Of a DNA stretch of 64,000 nt, positions 32,562-43,225 are shown piece after piece. Under the pieces are notes generated by a model, which saw only the letters and a list, made by a program, of their open reading frames with translations, was not told the DNA's origin and did no database searches. Each line of letters begins with the position of its first letter. The first letter of the stretch is position 1. This DNA is from Dryomyza anilis (Eukaryota > Arthropoda > Insecta > Diptera > Dryomyzidae), in NCBI GenBank assembly GCA_951804985.1, contig OX638133.1:36729963-36793962 (forward strand), written 5' to 3'. Made by a program: the position numbers and the translations under genes.

Positions 32562-32712
32562 TAAATCCACCTGTTCAAAATCCACCAGTACAAAATCCAC
32601 TAGCAGGGTGAATTTTCTGAAGATGTATTTTGTACAAGTGAATTTTGTACGGGTGGATTTTGTACTAGTGGCTTTTCTTTGTTGGGTTTTGTATGGTGGA
32701 TTCCATACAAAA
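32562..32712. repeat. Inverted minisatellite of ACAAAATCCAC
   Basis: Three ACAAAATCCAC-type units on the left face three GTGGATTTTGTAC-type units on the right; the best pair is CCACCAGTACAAAATCCAC against GTGGATTTTGTACTAGTGG. The short open frame across it on the plus strand is repeat-derived. Confidence 0.65.
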
Positions 32713-33500
32713 TATGGATAACCGTTTCAGACACGGTTACCCATATGATTTTTATTTGTTTTTTTTATACAAGGATTAAAACTTTTTAAACATTATTACA
32801 ATAATGGTTAGTTATTCAATTCTAAAGCAACTGTATTAAAAACTTCTGGTCGTCCAATTTCAAACCCATTAAATAAATACCTATGTATATAAATCTTTTT
32901 TATTTCATTCTTAAATTTATCACCCTTTTTGCTGAATGTGCTGAAATATAGAAATACATAAAAAATGCCATTTTTGCGCTATGTAAATGGGCTTCTTAGT
33001 GGTAACACTACACGCAAGGGGCTCATTACACGTTGGCGAATATTTTAACGAGTAGTTAAGCAAAAGAGTGCAAGAGAGGTGCTAGAGAGTACTAAAAGTG
33101 GCGCTATAAAATAGCCCCGTAAGAGAACAAATATACCCTGCAACAAAAAAAATGTATTCCCAAAAATTGGTATTTCATTGAGACATCTTTTATTATAAAC
33201 GCATATCAAAAAAAAAAAAGAAATTATACCCACAAAAAACAGAACAATTACCAAAAAGTACGAGTTTTGGGGTACACGTGTATTTTATTTTTGAGCATAC
33301 TTTAAGAATATATTGGTTTTTCCCATTGTTTTAACAGTGTGTACATTAAAATGCATAGATATAAAATAGTTTTTTAACATGTGCTCTTAATTACTTCAAA
33401 AAAATTAGTCAAATTTATATTGTGTATTTAAGAATATTTTTGAATACCACCTAAATCGAGAGGTGGTAACACTGAACGAATCCCATATCGATATCGCATT
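32713..33500. other. AT-rich non-coding stretch
   Basis: Nothing recognisable apart from low-complexity runs. Confidence 0.35.
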
Positions 33501-34504
33501 CACAGAAAAAAAAATGTATATCATATTGATGAAATCCGTTCTTCAAACCATGATTCATTATATTGAAGAACCATTCATAATATTAATGACTAACGCCATC
33601 AATGTTATGAATGCTATCATAAATATGAAGAACGCTTGGTAACTGTCGAAAAAGTGTTCTTCAATATGATGACTGTATGAAGAATACGTTTCATCATATT
33701 AATGAACCAAAACATAAAATACAACATATATGTTCATCATATTGAAGAACGCTGTTCATTAAACCAAATTTCTACCAAAATATTTTTTTTTCGTTCATTT
33801 TTTGCCGTACTTCTTAGTTCTCACGTAGTTCTTGTATGTTATTTCTTATATAATGCTTGCTCGACATGCATAAATTAGTAAAATGTTTTATAATATATTT
33901 ATTATAATTACTACTTTTTATTAATAAAAAATATATTTTTGAAAAAAATATTTTTTTCGAACAATTTTTTTTTCGAAACATTTTTTTTTTCGAACCAATT
34001 TTTTTTCGAATAAATTTTTTTTTTCGAACAAATTTTTTTTCGAACAAATTTTTTTTTGAACAAAATTTTTTTTCGAACAATTTTTTTTTTCGCAAAATTT
34101 TTTTTTTTCGAACCAATTTTTTTTTCGAACAATTTTTTTTTCGAACAAAAAATTGTTTTTTGGAAAAATGTTTTTTCGGAACTATTTTTCTTCCCTACAT
34201 TTTTTTTTTTCTGATAATTTTTACAAAATTTTTTTCTGTTATTTTTTAAATAAAATTTTTACACTTTTTTTTTGATTTTTTTTATAAAAAAAAATTTTAT
34301 TTGAAAAAATATTATGAACAAATTCATTAATATGACAATTCAAATTCATTGTATTGAATATTTTGTTCATATATATAATGAATGCATTCATTAATATGTC
34401 ATTTAATGAACGGTGGTATCAATATGATGAAACTGGTAGTTGGTGAAAAAATTCATAATATTTATGAATAAATTCATCATATTGAAGATTTTTTTTTTCT
34501 GTGC
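33501..34504 (+). mobile_element. MITE H, copy 1 (full length)
   Basis: Ends CACAGAAAAAAAA and TTTTTTTTCTGTG form a short inverted pair. Just inside, both halves are filled with variants of TTCATCATATTGAAGAAC in both orientations, giving complex hairpins. The centre carries CTCGACATGCATAAATTAG, TTTTTATTAATAAAAA and a run of TTTTTTTTCGAACAA-type units. Copies 2 (43226-44098, inverted), 3 (17842-18728) and 4 (39758-39945) share these parts. Lys-rich open frames on the minus strand are translations of the poly-T array. Class unknown. Confidence 0.7.
33945..34150 (+). repeat. TTTTTTTTCGAACAA tandem array inside MITE H
   Basis: About a dozen units of roughly 15-18 bp, each a T-run followed by CGAACAA or close variants. 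Copy 2 of MITE H has only a remnant of it (43530-43640), so it expanded in this copy. Confidence 0.8.
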
Positions 34505-35671
34505 AGCAACTTCCAACTCTTTCTTGAATTGAACAACGAGTGTCAATCAGATTAAAATACATTAAAATGAAATTAAATATTAAAGAAAAATAGCTTTATT
34601 TCGCCTTTTAATAAAAATACATTTTTTTTTGTTTTCACTTTAATAAATTCTTTCAAGAAAACAAAGCGTTTGATATTAATTATTAACAAACACATGTCGC
34701 TGCTTTCAACAAAATCACATACATTTAAACATACAGACAGACACTAAGCCAAATGAAAACACCGTTACACACTTACAGGAAATGAACATGCCTTACCGGA
34801 AGTACATCCAGCAGAAAGTGGAATTGATTGTTGTTGCTTCAGTTGTCTTTTATTCAGCAAAATACATTTGAAACCGCAACAACCACAATGGCAGCAGTAG
34901 CATCAACATTGGCAGCAACAAAAACTTATATATATCAGCAACAGCTACAACTAATAACACGTCAATCAAATGTGGCAACAGCGATACTTAGAACGCCCTC
35001 TGTTTTCGGTGGGTGGCAGCACCGGCGGCAATGGCATTTGGCGGTGGCTGGTGTTGTTTAATGTTTGTGTTTAGTGTATGTGTGGGTGAGTGCGTTTGTA
35101 AGCCTCTGTGTGTGTGTGTGCGTTTTTAGTGGGTGCGACTTAAGTGCTTCAAATATGCATTTAAGACACCTTGTAAAACACACAGTCACACGACCAAGTG
35201 CATGTTTATTACATGGCGTTGCCTCTGACGAGATGACGATGTAACGTCGTTTAATGTTTGTGTAATTATTGGGTAGGACGTTGCGATGTGGTTGATGAGG
35301 TTGTGTTTCACGTAACGAGCATGCATTACTTTCGGTTTAACGCTTAAGATTTATGCGCACTTAAATTTTTAAAGCTTTCAATATTTCAAAGTTTCTTTAC
35401 TCTTTGCTGATGTTCTTAAGCAGAGCATGAGCTATTAGCTTGAGCATCGGAAGGAGTTGATGTTGAACAGAAGTTGATTTTTTATCTTCATTGTTTATGA
35501 GAGGTATCCGTGCACAGCTTCGTCCGTACGATGTACGATATTTTTGTATATGAAAATAGTGAATACAATTAAGGCATTTTTTCAATCCTGCAACTGGGGT
35601 TGTAAGGGAGATAGCACGTCCTTTTGTTCAATATATTCACATTCGACGTGGCGATTAAAACGCAAAATATA
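34505..35671. other. Unique-looking DNA with CAA/GCA and GT-rich patches
   Basis: 34820-35060 is rich in CAA, GCA and GGC triplets and open on the plus strand (a Thr/Ala/Gln-rich 77-residue frame with no domain); 35060-35140 is GT-rich. The segment matches nothing else in the window and could be host intron or intergenic DNA. Confidence 0.35.
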
Positions 35672-37345
35672 AACCACTAAGGTTAGGTCACATGGGAAAT
35701 TTTAAAGTGGGGAAATTCGTGATTGTTGGCGTGATGAAGTTAGTAAGAATTATGAAAGTAATAGTCGATCTCAATACCCTAAAAATATGTGACAATGTGT
35801 GCGGTTACCATTTAAAGTAGTACAAAGGTCACCAAGGTATACGAATCCTGAAAATAACTACAAACTTTCCATCGCTGAAGAATTTCCATTCATTTGATAT
35901 CCATATTTACAAATGGGTAGGTGTACCGAATTTCGAATTTTTTTTTTTTTTAACCACAACTCGTTTCGCCGGAAAACATTATTTTCATGTATTTCAGCAT
36001 GATGTCAATATATATTTGACCAAAAAAGTTTACCTAAGCACGTATACAGTAAAATTGATCTGTAGATGTAAATTTTGGGTCTGGTACGATAAGTCGAAAT
36101 TTAAAATATCGAAACTAAAAATACCGAAGACAAAAATGTAGAAAATAAAAATGCAGAAACCTGAAAATGTCGAAAACAAAAATGTCGAAAACCAAAATGT
36201 GGAAAAAAAAAATGTTGAAAAATAAAATGTTGAAAAACAAAATGTCGAAAACTAAAAATGTCGAAATTCAATATGACGAAATCATTTTTGCCGAAAAAAT
36301 GATGAAAATGTCGAAAAAACTCGAAGATAAAGATATTAAAAAAAGAACGAATTCTGATTTTTAGCTACTCTAGGATTCTGCGGAGATTTTGAAATATGCT
36401 AACTTCAAAATACCATCTTGGAATTTAGCTTCAACACTTATAAAAAATCAACATAAATTTCGATTTTTGGTCATATGTTCATGTTAAGAAGAATTTTCCA
36501 AAGGATTGTTTTATTAGTTTTAAAATGAAACCTTATCAAAGTTTCTAGCATCAAGGGATATTTCAATAGGAACCACCATACAAAAGTTATCGTTGATAAT
36601 TTTTTAACTTTGGACAGTATCTCTGGAAAAAGTGATATCTTTGGAAATAGTGGTCGGAAAAAAACGGTGAATGCAGATCCCGATACCCTTTATCAGTTGC
36701 CAAAATATCATTGAAATCGAAGAGAGTGAGTTGCAAATCCTACGAGATTTGGTGTGGACTTGCTCATATAGGATTTGAAATTTGTATTTCAACATTGTGA
36801 TATTTCGGCATTTTAATTTTCGACATTTTTTGAACCTATAAAAAAAATGTTTTTGTATTTATAGATTAAAAGATTTTTCGACATTTTCTAGCTTTAAAAT
36901 ATTTTTCGACATTTTGTGATTCGGCCAAATATTGTTTCGGCGTTCTAAGGCTATTATAATTTCGACATTTTAAGGTTTCGACATTTTTTTTTTCGATATT
37001 TCGTACGGATCCCGTAAATTTTATATGAGGTATTTGAACATAAGTGGTCGGTTCTCAGGTCATAATAGACTGATCAATTTTCTTGTTCAGATAGCTTGAA
37101 TATATATGTAATCTAAATCTAAAGTTTCATTGCTCTAGCTCTTCAACTTTTTCTCTAATCGTGATTTCAACATACAGACAGAAGGACAGACAGACAGATG
37201 GACAGACGGCCATCGCTAAATCGACTCAGGAGGTCATGCTGATCAAGAATATATATACTTTTCCATACCGGAGATGCTTCCTTCTGGGTGTTACAAACGG
37301 CGTACCTAACTGAATATACCCTTTCACTCTTAGTGTAGGGTATAA
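35672..37345 (+). mobile_element. mini-me copy 5, interrupted by element F
   Basis: Left part (35672-36076) carries the 5' region, although the TATAGTCGG hairpin is decayed to AATAGTCGATC. After element F (36077-37013) the body resumes with GTAAATTTTATATGAGGTAT and goes through a short GACAGA microsatellite to the tail GTGTAGGGTATAAG. Removing F and one copy of its 9-bp duplication restores the order of the other mini-me copies. Confidence 0.85.
36077..37013 (+). mobile_element. Element F, copy 2, with 9-bp target duplication
   Basis: GTAAATTTT at 36068-36076 and 37014-37022 brackets the element, and uninterrupted mini-me copies have a single GTAAATTTT here. Termini are GGGTCTGGTACGATAAG and, reverse-complemented, GGGATCCGTACGAAATATCG, an imperfect TIR. 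Arrays of an ATGTCGAAAAC word follow on the left (36110-36330) and its inverse on the right (36790-37010). The core matches repeat X. 9-bp duplications and G-starting TIRs fit Mutator-like elements. Non-autonomous; the Lys/Met-rich open frame at 36167-36364 is a translation of the array. Confidence 0.85.
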
Positions 37346-37381
37346 GAAATCATTATACAGGGTAGTCCGCTCTAGATTGCA

Positions 37382-37418
37382 AATATTTTAGGGTTCATTT
37401 TATGAACCCTAAAATATT
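37382..37418. repeat. Perfect 17-bp hairpin with TTT loop
   Basis: AATATTTTAGGGTTCAT, TTT, ATGAACCCTAAAATATT. It lies in the left outer arm of element Z; the matching place in the right arm reads AATATTTTTGGGACTAATTC and is not palindromic, so it arose after the arms diverged or by local templated copying. Confidence 0.9.
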
Positions 37419-37959
37419 GTTCTAGAGGTCTTAGGTTTTATTTGGAACACTCAATGATATACAGGGTGATTTTTTTTTTTACAAAAATTGATACAACCGT
37501 ATACTTAATTTTAACTTCTATAATTCATGGCCCAGAGCAAAAATATTACATTTATTTTAAAGATAATCGTTCATAGTTTCGAGTAAAATTTTAATATTGG
37601 CATTTTATGTAATGTGCTAGGAGATGTGTCTCATCAAAATAAAAATGTAAATATTTTATTTAAACTTTTTTTATAAAATTTCTTTTTTATCGTAATTTTT
37701 ATCTATTATCTTATATATCTTTTTTTATTATTTGAATGTGTCATAGTGTAATAAACATTTTTTTCATATACCTTATTTATCTCGCACTTACCGTTTTCCT
37801 TGTAAATTACTTATTGTGGTGCTCACAAAATTCTCAAATTCCTCAAAATACGATTTTATTATAAAAAAACCACTTCTAGTTTTTAAAGAATACTATTTTA
37901 AGTATTTCCATTTAAAAATAAAAATATAAATGTATTTGAATTTTTTACGAAATATATTG

Positions 37960-38150
37960 CCGGAGCTTCTAGAAGATGTCCCAATTGAGAAAAAGTGGGC
38001 GCCTACCTACGAACACGTTGGCGCTTCGGTTCACAATAGTTGAAATTTAAAAGATTGGTTAAATAAATATTACAGCAATCGTCGAATTGTATTGTCTCAT
38101 TTTAATGGTCAACAGATCTAACAATGCTTGATTTTTTATTTATGGTTCCA
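37960..38150 (+). pseudogene. Degenerate Tc1/mariner (IS630)-type transposase fragment
   Basis: One continuous frame reads PELLEDVPIEKK, then EHVGASVHNS, WLNKYYSNRRI and LIFYLWF. These line up in order and at nearly the right spacing with the DDE-domain landmarks of mariner-like transposases: LLE-VPL, QHDGAPAHNS, WLN--YPNRWI and LDFFLWG. Two in-frame stops (after VHNS and after GQQI) interrupt it, and both catalytic Asp positions have changed (DGAP to VGAS; LDFF to LIFY). It is a dead fragment of about 64 codons; the N-terminal DNA-binding part is not recognisable. Seen: residues; inferred: family. Confidence 0.65.
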
Positions 38151-38821
38151 TGGAGAAATTGGTGTATTCAACTGAAATAATTACTGTGAATAAAAAAGAC
38201 ATGACTTGCGGAAAATAAAAGGTAAAAGTCTTATTCTAAAACAAGATTTTGCTTATATTCAGGTTAACGGAGAAAACTTTAAACAACTATTATAAATGGA
38301 AATTTTGTAATATAAATACATAAATTATAATTCTTTAAAAACTAAATACTGTTTTTTTTTTTATAATAAAATTGTATTTTAAGGATTTTTAGAATTTTGA
38401 GAGCAATACAAGGAGTGCTCCGCAAAAAATAGTGTATGACAAAATTGTTTACTACACTAACAATACATTCAAATATTAAAAAAAAAACAAATAATATTTT
38501 TTTGTAATAAAATATTTATTTTTCTATTTTGATGAGAAAAATCAACTAGCGCTCCAAATAAATTGCCAATTTTAAAATTTTACAAAAAAACTATGATCGA
38601 TTATCTTTAAAATTAAAGTAATATATTTGCTCAGGGCTATAAATTGTAGAAGTTAAAAGTAGGTATACGGTTGTATCAATTTTTTAAAGTAAATTTTTAA
38701 AAAACCCTGTATATCATTGGGTGTTTCAAATAGACCGCAACACTAGAACAATTTTTTGTCACGGTATGAACCAAGGAATTAGTCCCAAAAATATTTGCAC
38801 CCCAAAGAAAACCACCCTGTA

Positions 38822-39091
38822 CATATGAACTATTCTTCGTATATGCGAATCGCACAGTTTAAGCGAAATTGATATAATAAACGTGTTCATAATTGTCATT
38901 CACATTCATTTTTTGAGGCAAAGCAGAGCAGCCTCTACGTATGTGCAATTCATTCGCTGGTATCAGCGTGACTGAATAATACAAAACCAATCTACAAAAA
39001 GGAGCATAGAAAATACAACACAAAGTAGGTAGATAGGTATTTGGATATTTGTGTATGATTGGATTCGGATTTTGACCATTCTATAAATAGT
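38822..39091. other. Short spacer
   Basis: Nothing recognisable. Confidence 0.35.
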
Positions 39092-39400
39092 GACCGCGGT
39101 AGCTCAGTGGTTAGTGCGTTGGACAGCGAGCCGAAAAGTCCCTGGTTTAAGCCTGGACTGGGGCTAACAACATCTTTTCATAGAAACATTTTTCTATACC
39201 GCGCTACCTCTCGACAGTAAATGGCAAACCTACGAGAGTAAAACATTGCCATGAAAAGCTCTCACCCGCCGTTCGGATTCGGCAATAAACTGTAGGTCCC
39301 ACCACTTTGAGCACAAATATAACACGCACAGCACAAAATGGTGAGAGAGATCGGCCGAAGTTCTATACAGGACTGTAGCGCCAAACTTTTATATTATAAA
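39092..39400 (+). mobile_element. SINE family S, copy 3 (full length)
   Basis: Complete plus-strand copy: tRNA-like head with A box TAGCTCAGTGGTTAG and B box GGTTTAAGCC (one change), body with ACCTCTCGACAGTAAATGG and CACCCGCCGTTCGGATTCGG, and a TTATATTATAAAT tail. The tail is T/A-rich rather than poly(A). Confidence 0.85.
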
Positions 39401-39757
39401 TAGATATTATTATTTTTATTATTTTACTGACGTATTATGCGTCATGACGGGAAGTGATTATTTTCACTGATCATCACTACGCGTCGATAGTCGATGATGA
39501 CAGATAAAGTTCATTTTTTTTATTCGTATGTCATTTGGTACTTATATAGCATTGCTGTTTACAACTCCAAAGAAACATGGGCCGCAGGTACCTAACATAG
39601 AGAGTAGATATAAAATAAATTGTTTGTATATTAAAAAAAAATACATTAAAATAATAAAATAAATAAAATAAATAAAAAGTAATATAATAAAATAAAAAAT
39701 ATATATATAATATATGAAAATAAAAAATAGATTTTTTTATTTTTAAAAATTTTAAAG
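39401..39757. other. AT-rich spacer
   Basis: Low-complexity AAATAAAATA DNA at 39640-39730; no gene. Confidence 0.35.
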
Positions 39758-39945
39758 TACATAAATGCAATGAATTTATTCATCAATATTATGAATGCGT
39801 TCATCAATATTATGAACTTTTTCATTACGGTTTTACGAAGGATTCATAAATGGGATGAATTTCGTGATTGGTTGAGTCGTAATGACAAATTCATAACATT
39901 GATGAACAAATTCAGTAAGAGTATGAAGTTTTTTGTTCTGTGTAT
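39758..39945. mobile_element. MITE H-like fragment, copy 4
   Basis: Contains the ATTCATCAATATTATGAAT and TTCATAACATTGATGAA words of MITE H and a TTTTTTGTTCTGTG terminus, but the central blocks are absent. The 85-residue open frame over it has no domain. Confidence 0.5.
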
Positions 39946-41783
39946 GTACAAATGGTTAGGAGTAACAAATTTCGGTTATTTGTTTGTGAGAACCATTACT
40001 CGTTTCGTGGGAAAACATCTCGAATAGCTTCGATAAAAAAGTTCGACCTTGTTGCTTAATCGACTCAAATTTTTAAAGTTTCTCGTATATTCAAATTCTA
40101 TGAAAAGATACGTTACCCATAGAATGCATCGATTTGTACATACCCTATAGGTCCAGTTGGACGCCAGATATAGGTAAGAGAACGTGTCCGATATAGTATG
40201 ATTTCTCCTTCTACTCGCATCTCATTACGATGTCGAAGCGAATGGCATACTGTGCAGCGATTGTCAGTCTAATGTTGATGAATGTGTGTCTTGTTTCATA
40301 AAATTTAATACTAGTGATTTTTAATCATTTTATTTTTAACACAGTTTGAAAATATTCCTTTATATTCCCAATTGAAATCGTTCAATAAAAGCTAGAGTAT
40401 TCAATTCGAATTTTTTTGTCATAAATTGTAATTTCAATCGTTTGTTAATTTGAGAACATTTGAGATAAACTTTAATATTTTTATCAAATAATTTCCATTA
40501 TTAATTGCTCCGTCTGTTTCTACCTTCGCTTACACCACATAACACCCGACTCGAGCCACTGTGTCAATCTGTCATTTTGAAAAATATCCGCTCTCATAAA
40601 TTACCACCGATTGCCTGTGTTTCCCTCAAAACTTTGGCAACAAAATCGCTAATTGATTTCTCTGTGCAACGGAGTACTTAGTCCTGCATCCGCCCGCGTC
40701 CTTGACTGCGTGGGTACTGGGTACTGCGTACTCACCACTCGCCATGTGGCGCCGCCTGCTGGCATTAAATGTCGTTTCCCATGCGCGTTAGTAATTGATA
40801 TATTGCTTTGACAGTTATGCTGTGAGTTGCTGTAGTTGTTGTCGTTATAGTTATTGTTGTTGCTGCTGCTAATATTGCTGCTGTTGCTGCCATTATTGTT
40901 TGATGTTGCTGCTACGGCTGCTGCTGCCTCTGCCTTTGCTGCTGCTGTTGATCCTGTCGTCTGGTCTGTTGGTTTTGTTAATAAGTTTGAATGTAATTAT
41001 TACAACAGCAAATAGTAGAACAATAATGTTAATGTCAACGACATATACGATTTCTAGAATGTGAACCACGATATTTAGGTCGACAGTAATGGGTCCTATA
41101 CACATTGTCCTCGTATTGTTTAGATATTTACGATAGCAAATTACGCTTTGTCTGAAACTGTGCAACTTTGATAATAATTTATTTTTGATATTTCATCGAT
41201 ATATCGCTCTGGTTGTAAATATTCAAAAACTTTTGTTTTTTCTTATTTTTAATCATCGATACAAATGGAACATTGAAAACAAGCCGTGTTTTACAAGACC
41301 TCAGAAAAAAGACTCATACAAGTATCGTATATAATACTGTTTTCGAAACTCTCCAAAATATTAGATAAAGAGTCATATTTACGGATAAGCACTCCTCTTA
41401 AAAACTAGACCCCGAATGTGTCAAATTTTAAAGCGCCCAGAAAATAGATTCATAAAAATGTTAAAGATTATTTTCGAAATATTCCAAAAAATGATTCATA
41501 AAAGTTTCATTTCAAAATATATTGGGAGATCGCACTGATATACCCTTTTAAGTATCAGCACTGGAAAAAATAGGTTGTTAAAACAAATACTTTTAGCTGT
41601 TGAAATATTTTTGTATAAAAATATTTGCAATGACAATAATATTCTTTACTCGAGAATGTATTCTTCCCTCAGATGTTTTCTTCAATTTTGAAACAAAAGT
41701 GTCACTTTGCAAGCAGCAATGACATCACTTTTGAATTGATTTTAATAAGAAATTTTTACTGAATATAAAACATCTATAAACTT
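39946..41783. other. Unique-looking non-coding DNA with GTT/GCT microsatellite
   Basis: About 40140-41170 is of mixed composition, with a GC-rich stretch at 40670-40800 and a GTT/GCT triplet-rich run at 40831-40951. It matches nothing else here and is the largest candidate for host intronic/intergenic DNA in this half. No coding exon could be supported. 41540-41760 is AT-rich. Confidence 0.35.
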
Positions 41784-42014
41784 GAAAAGAGTCTATGAAT
41801 TATATAACGAGAAGTCGTTTGAATGTTACTGTTTCAACAGTTTTGCACTGTTAGCGATACGATTTACTTTTGCGTGAATACCGTGTCATAAGAAAACATG
41901 CAATTTATTTCACTGTTTACATGCAAAAGAAAATCTTTTTCTCAACAGTGCAAAAATGTTGGAAAACCGTAACATTCAAATGAATGCTTGTTATATAATT
42001 CATAGACTCTTTTT
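41784..42014. mobile_element. Small foldback MITE
   Basis: Arms of about 70 bp: AGAGTCTATGAATTATATAA at the left and TTATATAATTCATAGACTCT at the right, with inner words TGAATGTTAC/GTAACATTCA and CAGTTTTGCACTGTT/AACAGTGCAAAAATG. About 80 bp in between. No coding capacity and no evident target duplication. Confidence 0.7.
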
Positions 42015-42454
42015 CAGATGATATACAGTCTAAACACAAAAAAAATGTCACCAATTACCTGGATTCATTATATTAATTTATTCATTGAATTAAAATCGTA
42101 TTTTTTAAACGTTTTTCATTTTCAATATTTTTATTTAACATAAATTTTCAAACTCAAATTTATCTCCATTTACAGATTTATGTAATTATAATTCTTATAC
42201 GAGTTATAATATCGTCACTGTCGTGCCAAAGGGGCGAATGTGCATTTTTAAAAATGTTGAGAAATCAAATTTTAATGTTTGAAGTGCTTTAGAAATAAGA
42301 AAAATTTAGTTTTTTTTTCAATTTTTTCTCTTATTTTGGTTTATTCATGAATTATTATAACGTATATGAGATATCTTTGGACAACTTACTGAATTATAAA
42401 TACGAATTTTGTGAGGCTATATCCTGACCAAAACGGAAATATTTTTGTTTTTTA

Positions 42455-42693
42455 TGCTATAAATTTTTATTCGCTCAAAATAAAATAGTGATGTAAAGGA
42501 ATTAATTGTTTGTTTTTAAAGCACCTATCTATTGGAATCATTATATTTTTCCAAACATTAATTTGCCATTTGTTATTTGCAGGAAATTTTTTTGGTAAAT
42601 TTAAATAATGATGCCAATCGATAGGTGCTTTAAAAACAGACAATTAATACCTTTAAACTACTATTTTATCTTGCACGAATAAAAATTTATAGC
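42455..42693. repeat. Long hairpin 1
   Basis: Left arm TGCTATAAATTTTTATTCG...CCAAA and right arm its diverged reverse complement, roughly 88 percent by eye over about 100 bp, with an approximately 35-nt loop. If transcribed it would fold into an extended double-stranded RNA. Confidence 0.85.
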
Positions 42694-42708
42694 AAAAAAA
42701 CGAAGAAA

Positions 42709-43054
42709 TTGGAAAAATTGAAAATCTTTTCATGCCAAAAGGGCGAATCTTTCCTTTTTGCCATAAATATTTATTGCTACGAGATTAAATAGTGGTGTAA
42801 AAGCATTTATTGTTTGTTTTTAAAGCACCTATCGATCTGCATCATTAATTAAAAATATTTTGTCAAACATTAATTTGCCATTTGTTATATGCAGGAAAAA
42901 ATGTTTGGCAAAATATTTTTAAATAATGATGCAGATCGATAGGTGCTTTAAAAACAAACAATAAATGTCTTCACACCTCGTACCAATAAATAGTTATGGC
43001 GAAAAAGGAAAGATTCGCCCTTTTGGCATAAGAAGATTTACAATTTTTCAAATT
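42709..43054. repeat. Long hairpin 2
   Basis: Arms of about 155 bp, more alike than in hairpin 1 apart from a roughly 10-nt insertion (GATTAAATAG) in the left arm. The arms run from AATTGGAAAAATTGAAAATC through TGCCAAAAGGGCGAAT and AAAGCACCTATCGATCTGCA to the loop. Confidence 0.85.
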
Positions 43055-43225
43055 CGCCCTTTTGGTTTTGACTTTTGTGGCTAGAAATATCCAACAAAAC
43101 GACACGCGATTTTAGCACAGTATACTTGAGGAAAAACTGCATTCAAAAATGTAAAAAAACGCAAATTCCAAAAATTGCATATTCGCCCCTTTGGCATGAT
43201 AGTGACGATATAAATTTGCTAATTA

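Larger units (their letters stand above)
37356..38821 (+). mobile_element. Element Z: long double TIRs around a mariner-type relic
   Basis: The outer ends read TACAGGGTAG and, reverse-complemented, TACAGGGTGG; a second, inner pair of TACAGGGT-type ends lies at 37455 and 38712. Complementarity between the two halves continues, diverged, for about 550 bp on each side. The centre (about 37950-38280) is single-copy and holds the transposase relic. The element starts about 10 bp beyond the tail of mini-me copy 5. TA flanks the left end. The architecture is of a Tc1/mariner-superfamily element with unusually long inverted repeats. Confidence 0.75.
42209..43211. mobile_element. Foldback element containing two tandem long hairpins
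   Basis: Outer TIRs ATATCGTCACTGTCGTGCC and (reverse-complemented) ATATCGTCACTATCATGCC, followed by AAAGGGGCGAAT. Inside are two separate long palindromes: 42455-42693 (arms about 102 bp) and about 42709-43054 (arms about 155 bp). Both loops contain the same AACATTAATTTGCCATTTGT core and both arms contain TTTTTAAAGCACCTATCGAT. The word TGCCAAAAGGGCGAAT occurs at the TIRs and at the borders of the second palindrome, in both orientations. Non-coding. Simplest reading: a non-autonomous foldback transposon; alternative: a hairpin-RNA locus. Confidence 0.75.

Noticed and set aside
33814..34148. Three Lys/Phe-rich open frames on the minus strand
   Set aside because: They overlap in all three frames and translate the TTTTTTTTCGAACAA array of MITE H.
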